Source of the DNA: Chloroflexota bacterium
GTDB lineage: Bacteria > Chloroflexota > Limnocylindria > Limnocylindrales > CSP1-4
Length of the DNA stretch: 5,681 bases
Direction of reading: 5' to 3'
Assembly (NCBI GenBank): GCA_025355255.1
Contig: JANYAA010000480.1
Span: 1 to 5,681 of the forward strand
Below the pieces are notes generated by a model. That model searched no databases and had not been told where the DNA came from. It saw only the letters and a list, made by a program, of their open reading frames with translations. This document shows, one piece after another, positions 1-5,681 of the stretch. The first letter of the stretch is position 1. Each line of letters opens with the position of its first letter. The translations under genes were made by a program, and so were the position numbers.

Positions 1-591
1 GTGGGCGGCCTCGACCGGCCGAGCCGGGGGCGGGTGATCGTGGCCGGCCAGGATGTCGGCGCGCTCGATCCGCGCAGCCTCGCCGTCCTCCGGCGGCGAA
101 GCGTCGGCTACGTCTTCCAGGACCTGAACCTGCTCAGCGGGCTGACCGCCCGCGAGAACGTCTCGCTCCCGCTCGAGCTCGACGGCCGGCCGCTGGCGGA
201 GGCGCGCGCCAGGGCGGCGGAGGCGCTCGCGTCGGTTGGCCTGGCCGACCTCGGCGACCGCTATCCGGATGATCTGTCGGGCGGCGAGCAGCAGCGCGTC
301 GCGATCGCACGGGCGCTCGTCGGCGGGCGCAAGGTCCTGCTCGCGGACGAGCCCACCGGGGCGCTCGACTCGATCACCGGCGAATCCGTGATGCGCCTGC
401 TCCGCGCGCACTGCGATGAGGGCGGCACGGGGATCCTCGTCACCCACGACGCGGCCCACGCGGCCTGGGCCGATCGGGTCGTCTTCCTGCACGACGGGCG
501 GGTGGTGGACGAGTCCCGCCGCGCTGCCGGCCTGGAGTTCCCCGATGCCGGCGCGCCCGTCCCCTCGCCAGCTCGATCCGCTCGCGCATGA
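1..591 (+). CDS. ABC transporter ATP-binding protein, MacB/LolD/FtsE type (5' partial)
   Basis: Cytoplasmic ATPase subunit that powers the permease encoded immediately downstream. The visible 196 residues hold the Q-loop (VGYVFQDLNLL, Gln40), the ABC signature LSGGEQQR (92-99), Walker B VLLADE (112-117), the D-loop GALDS (120-124) and the switch histidine of VTHD (His149), so all visible catalytic elements are intact. Walker A is absent: residues 2-5 (GGLD) correspond to the segment that normally follows Walker A, so roughly the first 40-50 residues lie left of the window. The GTG at base 1 is therefore read as an internal valine codon, not a start. The motif pattern and the FtsX-like partner place it in the MacB/LolD/FtsE group. 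The last ~18 residues are a Pro/Ala-rich tail. The stop overlaps the permease start as ATGA (588-591), indicating an operon with translational coupling. Substrate unknown. Confidence 0.95.
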   Translation: MGGLDRPSRGRVIVAGQDVGALDPRSLAVLRRRSVGYVFQDLNLLSGLTARENVSLPLELDGRPLAEARARAAEALASVGLADLGDRYPDDLSGGEQQRVAIARALVGGRKVLLADEPTGALDSITGESVMRLLRAHCDEGGTGILVTHDAAHAAWADRVVFLHDGRVVDESRRAAGLEFPDAGAPVPSPARSARA

Positions 592-3044
592 GCGCCTCCA
601 GCCGGGGCGCCGTGGTGCGGATCGCCCGCCGCGACATCCTGCGCAGCCGGTGGCGCAGCCTCCTCGTCGTGCTGCTCGTGATGCTGCCGGTCGCGGGGAT
701 GGTCGCTGCCGGGGCCATCCTCCAGACGGTGACGCCGACCCCCGAGCGCAGCGTCACCCGCCAGATGGGCCGGGCCGACCTCCTCGTCCATCCGGCGTCC
801 GCCGACGCGTCCCTCGAGCGCCTGCGCCACGCCGTGCCGGCCGGAAGCCGGATCGAGGCGGTCCTCGCGCAACCGGGCAGGCTGGTGCTCCCGGGCACGG
901 AGGCGTCGATAACGCTCCTTTCCATGGACCTCGGCGGGCTCGCCCGCGGGATGCTCACCGTGGTCGAGGGCCGGACGCCCCGGACTGGGGGCGAGGTCGC
1001 CGTCAGCGCCGTCGTGGCGACGCTCGCGAACGTGCGGATCGGCGACGCCGTCAACCTGAAGGGGTCGTCGTCCCCGATCGTGGTGGGCATCGTCGAGGAT
1101 CCCTTCGACCTCAGGGCCCGGGTGGTCCTCGAGGACGTGACGGCCGCCGAGGCCGGGCAGGCGCAGGGGGGCGCGAACTGGCTCGTCGGTCTGCCGTCGG
1201 GCGCTGACGCCACTGGGCTCGACGTTGGCGCGGCCACGTCGGGCTCGGGCGAACCGGCGTTCCGGGTGACCTCCCGCGATCAGGCCACCGCCGAGAACGC
1301 GGCACCCTCGGTGGCGATCGTCGTCCTCGGCGGCCTCGCGCTCGTCGAGGCGGCCCTGGTGGCGTCGGCCGCGTTCGCGGTCAGCATCCGCCGGCGCCAG
1401 CGCGAGCTCGGCCTGCTCGCGGCGACCGGCGCGGAGCCGCGACAGCTGGCCGGCACCGTCATCGCCGAGGGCGTGCTCCTCGGAACGGTTGGTGCGCTGA
1501 CCGGGGCGGCTGTCGGCTTCGCTGGGGCGCTGGCCGCGTCAGCGTGGCTCGACCAGCTGACCGATCGGCGCAATCCGCCGGTCGGGATCGCCCCCGCACT
1601 GCTCGTCGTCGCGTGCGGGATCGGTGTCCTGGCGGCGCTCATCGCCGCGATCGTGCCCGCCTGGACCGCAGCGCGCTCGCCAGTACTCCTGGCCCTCTCC
1701 GGCCGGCGCCCGGCGCAGGCACCGGCGCGGCGCACGCTCAGCGCTGGGATCGCCATGATCGGGGTCGCCACCGCCATGACGGGCCTCGGTGCAACGCTCC
1801 GCCTGCACGACACCGACGGGTCGAGCGCGACCGTGAGCCTCCTGCTGCTCCTGGCGGGCGCCGTCCTCGGGACGCTGGGCTTCGGCGCCTGCAGCCCGTG
1901 GCTGCTCGAGCGGCTCGAGCGCCCGGCGTACCGGCTCCCCTTCACGGGGCGGATCGCGGTGCGGGACACGGCCCGGGCCCGGTCGCGCAACGGCCCGATC
2001 GTGACCGCGCTGCTGGCGAGCTTCGCCGCGACCGTCGCGCTGGCCGCGTATGCGGCCAGCCTGGACGCCTCGAATGCCGCCCACTGGAGCCCGTGGCTCC
2101 GACGCGACCAGATCTACATGCAGGGCGAGGGCATCGCAACTGCGGGAGCCGGGGTTGCCGAGGATCTGGGCGCGATCGCTGCTGCTCCGATCCCCGGCGC
2201 AGGCAGCGCCACCCGGACGATCTGGATCGCCCGGGGGGTGAGCGACGACGTGAGCCTCGGCATCCAGAACGTGACCATTGGCGATGGAGAGCTGCTCAAG
2301 GCCCTCGGCGCCGAGGAGGCCACGCCCGACCTGCTCGCCGGCGCGGTCGTCCTCCTCGCGAAGAAGCCCGCGGCCGTCACGCACGCGACCATCCACGTCC
2401 TGGACGGCCAGGGGGCTGCGATCACGCGGGAGGTGGTCCCTGCCCGGCTCGTCGCCACCGGGATCGATTCGGGCGATCTGCCGGGCGCGGTGATATCGGC
2501 GGCGACGGCGGCCCGGCTCGGCGTGCCGACGCCCGCGGCAAACGGGCGGTTCCTGATCCGGCTCGGACACCCGGTCACCGACACGGACCTCGCGCGGGCC
2601 GGGGCGATCGCGGCCCGCTACCCCGATGCCTGGGCCGACGCGGTCATGGGGCCGCCCCGTCCCGGCGACGGCTTCAGGCTCGCGATGCTGATCGCGAGCC
2701 TGCTGTTCGCGCTCAGCGTGACCGGGGTGGCGGTCGCCCTCGGCGAGGCCGAGTCGCGGCCTGAGCAGCGGACGCTCCTCGCGCTCGGCGCCGATCCGCT
2801 CGTCCGCCGCCGGATCGCGGCGGGGCGGGCGGCGGTGATCTCGCTCCTCGCGGGCGTCCTCGCCGTGCCGGCCGGCCTCCTGCCGGTCTGGGGACTCCTG
2901 CTGAGCCGCGGCTCGCCCCTGGTTGTGCCGGTGCCGGAGATCGCTGCTGCGCTCGTGGTCGTGCCGCTGCTGGTGGTCGCCGTGACGTTCGTCCTCACGC
3001 GCCCGATCCCGCCGTGGTCGAGCTTCCGCGGCGCAGGATCGTAG
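588..3044 (+). CDS. FtsX-like/MacB-type ABC transporter permease, double FtsX core
   Basis: Membrane subunit (818 aa) of the ABC system. Hydrophobic stretches suggest about ten spans, near residues 25-47, 242-266, 290-320, 335-362, 385-402, 414-433, 469-491, 697-718, 747-772 and 780-803. The Arg-rich start (RIARRDILRSRWRS, 11-24) is the cytoplasmic end of the first span. Residues ~50-240 form the first extracytoplasmic domain, with a MacB-PCD-like strand pattern (IGDAVNL...IVVGIVEDPF, 151-173). Residues ~492-696 form the second. The FtsX coupling motif appears twice: RRRQRELGLLAATGAEPRQL (268-287) and, more divergent, EQRTLLALGADPLVRRR (726-742). This two-core layout matches long single-chain permeases of high-GC bacteria rather than the four-span MacB/LolE type. 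The start is set by the ATGA overlap with the ATPase gene. No good Shine-Dalgarno precedes it, so it is probably translated by coupling. The substrate could be a lipid, lipoprotein, peptide or antibiotic, or the complex may work mechanically; the sequence does not decide. Confidence 0.93.
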   Translation: MSASSRGAVVRIARRDILRSRWRSLLVVLLVMLPVAGMVAAGAILQTVTPTPERSVTRQMGRADLLVHPASADASLERLRHAVPAGSRIEAVLAQPGRLVLPGTEASITLLSMDLGGLARGMLTVVEGRTPRTGGEVAVSAVVATLANVRIGDAVNLKGSSSPIVVGIVEDPFDLRARVVLEDVTAAEAGQAQGGANWLVGLPSGADATGLDVGAATSGSGEPAFRVTSRDQATAENAAPSVAIVVLGGLALVEAALVASAAFAVSIRRRQRELGLLAATGAEPRQLAGTVIAEGVLLGTVGALTGAAVGFAGALAASAWLDQLTDRRNPPVGIAPALLVVACGIGVLAALIAAIVPAWTAARSPVLLALSGRRPAQAPARRTLSAGIAMIGVATAMTGLGATLRLHDTDGSSATVSLLLLLAGAVLGTLGFGACSPWLLERLERPAYRLPFTGRIAVRDTARARSRNGPIVTALLASFAATVALAAYAASLDASNAAHWSPWLRRDQIYMQGEGIATAGAGVAEDLGAIAAAPIPGAGSATRTIWIARGVSDDVSLGIQNVTIGDGELLKALGAEEATPDLLAGAVVLLAKKPAAVTHATIHVLDGQGAAITREVVPARLVATGIDSGDLPGAVISAATAARLGVPTPAANGRFLIRLGHPVTDTDLARAGAIAARYPDAWADAVMGPPRPGDGFRLAMLIASLLFALSVTGVAVALGEAESRPEQRTLLALGADPLVRRRIAAGRAAVISLLAGVLAVPAGLLPVWGLLLSRGSPLVVPVPEIAAALVVVPLLVVAVTFVLTRPIPPWSSFRGAGS

Positions 3045-3115
3045 CGGGCGTCGATCCCCTGTGACCATGCGTGGAGTGCATGCCCTCCGGCACAACGCCG
3101 AATCTCCACATGTGC

Positions 3116-3133
3116 CCTTGCGAGTCTGCAAGG
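3116..3133. repeat. Perfect 6-bp inverted repeat with 6-nt loop
   Basis: CCTTGC (3116-3121) and GCAAGG (3128-3133) are exact reverse complements flanking GAGTCT. The element lies about 40 bp upstream of the sigma factor start and directly follows the palindrome CACATGTG. It could be a regulator operator or a small transcript hairpin. Without a following T-run it is not a typical intrinsic terminator. A six-base arm can also arise by chance. Confidence 0.35.
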
Positions 3134-3162
3134 ATTGACGAGGCTGCCGTGTTGTATGGGCG

Positions 3163-3169
3163 AAGGAGG
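3163..3169 (+). promoter_or_regulatory. Strong ribosome binding site of the sigma factor gene
   Basis: AAGGAGG is a near-perfect anti-16S match ending 4 nt before the ATG at 3174. It decides the start: the frame also opens at a TTG (3135), which would add 13 residues, but that codon has no comparable Shine-Dalgarno and the extra residues (MTRLPCCMGEGGC) are unlike an ECF sigma N-terminus. Confidence 0.8.
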
Positions 3170-3173
3170 GTGC

Positions 3174-3656
3174 ATGGACATCACCCAAACCGTCCCACTC
3201 GTGGCCGACCTCGACGCCGAGCTCATGGCGGCCTACCAACCGCTCGCGCGCCGCCTGGCCCTCATCCTCCACGACACCGACGACGCACAGGACATGGCGC
3301 AGGCCGCGTTCGCGCGCGCGCTCGAGCGGCGTCACCGGTTCCGGGGCGGCGACGCGCGCGCCTGGCTCTACACCATCGGCATCCGGCTGGCGCTCAACGA
3401 GGTCCGCCGGAGGCGGCGGCTCGTGGCGCTCGACAGGGCCCCCGAGCCGGAGTGGGCGATGGCCTCGCAGCCGGACCTCTGGGTCGCGCTCGGGGAGCTC
3501 GACCCGCAGCACCGGGCGGCACTCGTGCTCTCCACCCTTGACGGCTACACCCACGCGGAGATCGCGGCGATGCTCGGGGTCCGGGAAGGGACTGTGTCGA
3601 GCTGGCTGTCGCGCTCGAAGGAGCGCCTCCGCACCATCCTGGGAGACGAACGATGA
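3174..3656 (+). CDS. ECF-type RNA polymerase sigma factor (sigma-70 family)
   Basis: Small alternative sigma factor of 160 aa, a normal length for the ECF group. It would direct RNA polymerase to a limited set of promoters, probably in response to a signal at the cell envelope. Region 2 spans about residues 15-82: AYQPLARRLALILHDTDDAQD (20-40) is the core-binding helix and D-A-Q-D-M acidic motif, followed by RAWLYTIGIRLALNEVRRRRR (62-82) with the usual W-L-Y-x-I-x-x-x-x-x-N-E pattern. After a short linker (83-103), region 4 (about 104-157) contains LDPQHRAALVLSTLDGYTHAEI and the helix-turn-helix IAAMLGVREGTVSSWLSRSKERL (130-152) for -35 recognition. There is no C-terminal SnoaL-like extension, so it is not an ECF41-type fusion. 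The stop overlaps the next ATG by four bases, typical of sigma/anti-sigma pairs. The ECF subgroup cannot be assigned by eye. Confidence 0.93.
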   Translation: MDITQTVPLVADLDAELMAAYQPLARRLALILHDTDDAQDMAQAAFARALERRHRFRGGDARAWLYTIGIRLALNEVRRRRRLVALDRAPEPEWAMASQPDLWVALGELDPQHRAALVLSTLDGYTHAEIAAMLGVREGTVSSWLSRSKERLRTILGDER

Positions 3657-4633
3657 CCACCTTCGACGACCGGCTCGCAGCGCAGCTGCGGGCGCTGGAC
3701 GCCGCTATCCCCGAACTCGCACTGCCTGTCATCCCCGCGGCGCCTTCCCGGGTGCGGCGCTTCCCGGTGCGCAGGCTCGCCCTGCTGGCCGCGGTGCTGG
3801 CCATCCTCGGCGGCGCGACCACCAGCCTCCTCATGCTCCACGGATCCTTCGGCGGCGACGCCTACCAGTACGCCTGGAAGCACGCCACTATGCTCGGCCT
3901 GGCGAAGACGGACCAGGGCTACGCGGTGACCCTGGAGGCCGCCTACGCCGACGCCTCGCAGATGATGCTCGCGGTGTCCGTGGTCGACTTCTGGAACCGA
4001 GGCTGGACCCAGCTCGACACGTCCGGCGCGGCCGCCCGGTTCGCCGACGGGTCGGGACCAACCTGGAGGATGACCTCAGGCGGCTCGGCGCCGGCCTCGA
4101 CGGGCGCCGCGAACACCGTCTGGCTGGCCGCGTCCGCACCTCCGGTGCCGGGCGTCCACGCGTTCACCGTGACGGTCCCGGCGATCCGCTACCGCGACCC
4201 CGAGCCGGTGGGCGCGGGCGACCCGTGGCACGAGGTCCTCGGCTCCTGGGCGTTCACGTTCGACCTGCCCGTCCTGGGCGGGCGACGCGTCTATCTCGAC
4301 TCGGCAACGAGCGTGAACGGCGTCACCGCGACCGCTGTCGGCCTGTTCTCCACGCCGACGGTGGTGAAGGTCGACGTCCGGTGGTCGGACCGCGGGCCGA
4401 CGACGAACGGCTGGTCCTCACTCGGCACGGCCTTCCACGATGGACGTGAGGTCCCAATGGGTGGAGGCGTGACCGCGGCCGCCGCGGAGACACTCAGCCT
4501 GCTGGCGGGGACCGAAGACCCGAGCGGCCACTGGAAGGTCGTCATCAACGAGGTGGTCGGCACCAGCCCGGACGGCGGGCTGGTGCGGCTCGGGGGCCCG
4601 TGGGTGCTGGAGTTCGACGTGCCGCGCCGCTGA
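3653..4633 (+). CDS. Putative membrane-anchored anti-sigma factor, DUF4179-like
   Basis: A 326-aa protein of one-span topology. Residues 1-40 are cytoplasmic and end in basic RVRRFPVRR (33-41). Residues ~42-62 form a hydrophobic span, and ~65-326 form a large extracytoplasmic region rich in beta-strand patterns (GYAVTLEAAYADASQMMLAV, FTVTVPAIRY, WAFTFDLPVL, GPWVLEFDVP). It starts inside the sigma gene stop (ATGA, 3653-3656), with GGGAG at 3641-3645 seven bases upstream of the ATG, so the two are surely co-translated. The gene order and topology are those of an anti-sigma factor holding the ECF sigma factor at the membrane. The 'GYAVTLEAAYADASQ' segment and the strand-rich C-terminal part recall DUF4179-type proteins found beside ECF sigma factors; that is recall, not a search. 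There is no HxxxCxxC zinc motif, and in fact no cysteine anywhere in the protein. The anti-sigma role is inferred; it could instead be an uncharacterised surface sensor. Confidence 0.72.
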   Translation: MTTFDDRLAAQLRALDAAIPELALPVIPAAPSRVRRFPVRRLALLAAVLAILGGATTSLLMLHGSFGGDAYQYAWKHATMLGLAKTDQGYAVTLEAAYADASQMMLAVSVVDFWNRGWTQLDTSGAAARFADGSGPTWRMTSGGSAPASTGAANTVWLAASAPPVPGVHAFTVTVPAIRYRDPEPVGAGDPWHEVLGSWAFTFDLPVLGGRRVYLDSATSVNGVTATAVGLFSTPTVVKVDVRWSDRGPTTNGWSSLGTAFHDGREVPMGGGVTAAAAETLSLLAGTEDPSGHWKVVINEVVGTSPDGGLVRLGGPWVLEFDVPRR

Positions 4634-4643
4634 CCTGCGCCGA

Positions 4644-5591
4644 TCAGCCGCCGACGGGGGCCCGCTCGGCAAGGGCCCGCTCGGCAAGCGCCCGCTCGGC
4701 AAGCGCCCGCTCGGCCAGGATCAGCGTTCCCGCGGGTCCCGCCATGCCGCCCAGCCCGGCGGCGACGACAAACCCGGGCGCCTGGTGGGCAGCAACCCCG
4801 GGGTAGTCGCGCAGCTCGCGGGCCGTGTGCAGCGCCGTCGCCTCCACCACACCCGGCATCGATGCCAGCCCGCCGCCCAGCACAAAACGCTGCGGTGCCA
4901 GCACGTACGCGATGGACCGCAGGCCAGCCGCCAAGTAGCGCGCAACGAGATCCACGGCACGCTCGCGATCCGCGCCAGAGAGCGTTTCTGCGCGACGCCC
5001 AAACCGGTCCGCCACAGCGGGCCCCGACGCCATGCCCTCAAGGCACTCGCCGTGGAAGGGGCAGCGCCCCGGAAAGTCATCGCCCGCCACGCGCGGCACC
5101 GCGACGTGGCCCATCTCCGGGTGCCCAAGGCCGTGGACCACGCTGCCGCCCACCACGGCCCCGCCGCCGATCCCAGTACCAATCGTCAAGTAGACAAAAT
5201 CGGTCAGCCCAACGGCGGCGCCCCATCGCCCCTCGGCCAGCGCAGCCGCATTGACGTCGGTGTCAAACCCGACCGGCACGCCCAGCGCAGCGGCAAACGG
5301 CCGAACGACGTCCACGCCGGACCAGCCGGGCTTCGGCGTCGTGGTGATCTGCCCCCATGTCGGGCTGCCAACCGCCAGATCCACCGGCCCAAACGAGCCG
5401 ATCCCCACCGCCTGCGGGGCCAGCCCGTCCGCAGCTGCCGTGCGGAAGAAGGAAACCGCCGCGGCAAGCGTAGGCCCAGGCTCGCCCACGTCAATCCGCG
5501 CCGACGCACGGACATCGTCAGGTCCCGTGCCAATCAGGCACAGGATCTTCGTCCCGCCCAGTTCAACGCCGGCCAGCAGGTCAGCAGGCAA
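4644..5591 (-). CDS. ROK-family fructokinase, zinc-containing (ScrK/GmuE-like)
   Basis: Cytoplasmic sugar kinase of 315 aa, most likely ATP + fructose to fructose 6-phosphate. ELGGTK (10-15) is the N-terminal phosphate loop. GIGSFGPVD (63-71) and TDVNAAALAEG (111-121) follow; Asp112 aligns with the ROK catalytic base. GTGIGGG (138-144) is the second phosphate motif. GHPEMGH (156-162) and CPFHGEC (177-183) give the ROK zinc ligands His162, Cys177, His180 and Cys183. This, with ECLEGMASGPAVADR, is characteristic of the fructokinase branch rather than of glucokinase or the NagC repressors; no N-terminal HTH is present. The TTG start at 5591 was chosen because it lies one base after the upstream stop with GGAG seven bases away, and the protein then begins just before the phosphate loop. 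A longer reading (GTG at 5666) would lie inside the upstream gene. The C-terminus carries a repeat tail (292-311). Specificity for mannose or other hexoses is not excluded. Confidence 0.9.
   Translation of the reverse strand: MPADLLAGVELGGTKILCLIGTGPDDVRASARIDVGEPGPTLAAAVSFFRTAAADGLAPQAVGIGSFGPVDLAVGSPTWGQITTTPKPGWSGVDVVRPFAAALGVPVGFDTDVNAAALAEGRWGAAVGLTDFVYLTIGTGIGGGAVVGGSVVHGLGHPEMGHVAVPRVAGDDFPGRCPFHGECLEGMASGPAVADRFGRRAETLSGADRERAVDLVARYLAAGLRSIAYVLAPQRFVLGGGLASMPGVVEATALHTARELRDYPGVAAHQAPGFVVAAGLGGMAGPAGTLILAERALAERALAERALAERAPVGG
4661..4720. repeat. Four-copy 15-bp in-frame tandem repeat in the kinase 3' end
   Basis: Units start at 4661, 4676, 4691 and 4706. On the + strand the consensus is CCCGCTCGGCAAGCG. 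Units 2 and 3 are identical, unit 1 differs at one position (14), and unit 4 matches only its first ten bases plus scattered positions. Read on the - strand each unit encodes the pentapeptide A-L-A-E-R (first copy I-L-A-E-R). Because 15 is a multiple of 3, copy-number change keeps the frame. The degenerate unit 4 belongs to the native end of the kinase, and the near-identical others look like recent slippage copies added just before the stop. Confidence 0.9.
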
Positions 5592-5592
5592 C

Positions 5593-5681
5593 TCAGCACT
5601 CCGTGATGTTGAGGGCGAGCCCACCGCGGGACGTCTCCTTGTACTTGTTGTGCATGTCGGCGCCAACCTGGCGCATCGTCA
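5593..5681 (-). CDS. sdaA: L-serine ammonia-lyase, single-chain iron-sulfur type (C-terminal fragment)
   Basis: Only the last 28 complete codons are in the window, plus two bases of another; the rest lies beyond the right edge. The residues end in KYKETSRGGLALNITEC followed by TGA (5595-5593). This closely resembles the terminal stretch of [4Fe-4S] L-serine dehydratases, which convert L-serine to pyruvate and ammonia in the cytoplasm. The GGLA-x-N-x-x-EC ending with cysteine as the last residue fits the single-chain form, where the C-terminal cysteine is known to reach the active-site cluster, rather than the split alpha/beta form. The gene is followed after one base by the fructokinase TTG start, so the two are probably one transcript. 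The call rests on a short stretch, but the motif is distinctive. Confidence 0.85.
   Translation of the reverse strand, partial: TMRQVGADMHNKYKETSRGGLALNITEC
5599..5602 (-). promoter_or_regulatory. Ribosome binding site of the fructokinase inside the serine lyase 3' end
   Basis: Read on the - strand, GGAG lies within the last codons of the serine lyase (the Thr-Glu codons of TEC), followed by TGCTGAG and then TTG at 5591, a 7-nt spacing. This supports the TTG as the kinase start and suggests that ribosomes finishing the lyase reinitiate on the kinase. Confidence 0.65.

Larger units (their letters stand above)
3045..3173 (+). promoter_or_regulatory. Intergenic leader upstream of the sigma factor gene, probable promoter region
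   Basis: This is the only sizeable non-coding stretch in the window and is visibly less GC-rich than the flanking genes. It holds several short symmetrical elements: CATGC/GCATG arms (3066-3070 and 3078-3082), an 8-bp perfect palindrome CACATGTG (3107-3114) and a CCTTGC/GCAAGG inverted repeat (3116-3133). A TTGACG hexamer (3135-3140) resembles a -35 box, but no convincing -10 box lies 16-18 bp downstream. The TTGTAT at 3152-3157 is too close to it. No T-tract follows any of the arms, so a rho-independent terminator for the permease operon is not supported. That the sigma-factor promoter lies here is an inference from gene layout. Confidence 0.4.

Noticed and set aside
1..3. GTG at the first base as a genuine start codon
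   Set aside because: The Walker A region essential to ABC ATPases would be missing, and the sequence begins at the position that normally follows it. The gene is simply cut by the window edge.
1905..1922. CTCGAGCGGCTCGAGC short repeat/palindrome inside the permease
   Set aside because: It encodes Leu-Glu-Arg-Leu-Glu-Arg with preferred codons; the symmetry follows from the peptide repeat.
3135..3173. TTG start at 3135 extending the sigma factor by 13 residues
   Set aside because: The ATG at 3174 has a near-perfect AAGGAGG four bases upstream, which would lie inside the coding region under the longer reading, and the extra residues do not resemble an ECF N-terminus.
3309..3320. Alternating CG run (possible Z-DNA)
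   Set aside because: It encodes the Phe-Ala-Arg-Ala-Leu stretch of sigma region 2 and is expected from codon use in a high-GC genome.
1539..3554. A 671-residue open frame on the - strand antisense to the permease and sigma genes
   Set aside because: It is a high-GC shadow frame: extremely rich in Arg/Gly/Pro/Glu, no recognisable domain, and it runs across two well-supported + strand genes and their intergenic gap.
4629..4648. GCTGA-N10-TCAGC inverted repeat spanning the 10-bp gap between the two convergent stops, as a bidirectional terminator
   Set aside because: The arms are only 5 bp, three of which are the two opposed TGA stop codons themselves, and there is no T-tract on either side.
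4785..5606. A 273-residue open frame on the + strand opposite the fructokinase
   Set aside because: Arg/Pro/Ala-rich with no motif, and fully antisense to a kinase whose phosphate loops, catalytic Asp and zinc ligands are all intact.

Overview
The window is high-GC, densely packed bacterial DNA. Two ATGA stop/start overlaps, a TTG start and gaps of a few bases indicate a compact genome of a high-GC group. Chloroflexota or Actinomycetota would fit, but nothing in the window settles the phylum. No rRNA, tRNA, CRISPR array, transposase or phage gene is visible.

Left part (1-3044, + strand): a two-gene ABC export/extrusion operon. The ATPase is cut by the left edge, so its Walker A motif lies outside the window. 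It overlaps by 4 nt an 818-residue MacB/FtsX-type permease with two FtsX cores, about ten predicted membrane spans and two large extracytoplasmic domains. Such pairs typically move lipoproteins, peptides or other amphiphilic substrates, or act as mechanotransmission modules. The substrate cannot be read from the sequence.

Middle part (3045-4633, + strand): a 129-nt gap holding several short symmetrical elements, then a two-gene signalling unit. A 160-residue ECF-type RNA polymerase sigma factor, with a near-perfect Shine-Dalgarno sequence, overlaps by 4 nt a 326-residue single-span membrane protein. Position, topology and sequence flavour make the second protein the likely cognate anti-sigma factor. 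It lacks the classical zinc-binding anti-sigma motif and carries a large extracytoplasmic region that may act as a sensor.

Right part (4634-5681, - strand): a convergent metabolic operon. The last 28 complete codons of a single-chain iron-sulfur L-serine ammonia-lyase enter from the right edge. One base after its stop, a TTG-started ROK-family, zinc-type fructokinase begins. The kinase ends in a four-copy 15-bp in-frame tandem repeat (A-L-A-E-R units), and only 10 bp separate its stop from the stop of the putative anti-sigma gene.

Overall this looks like ordinary chromosomal sequence with three functional modules. No clearly new system was found. The points most worth checking are the zinc-finger-less putative anti-sigma factor and its sensor domain, the repeat-extended kinase tail, and the serine lyase-fructokinase coupling.
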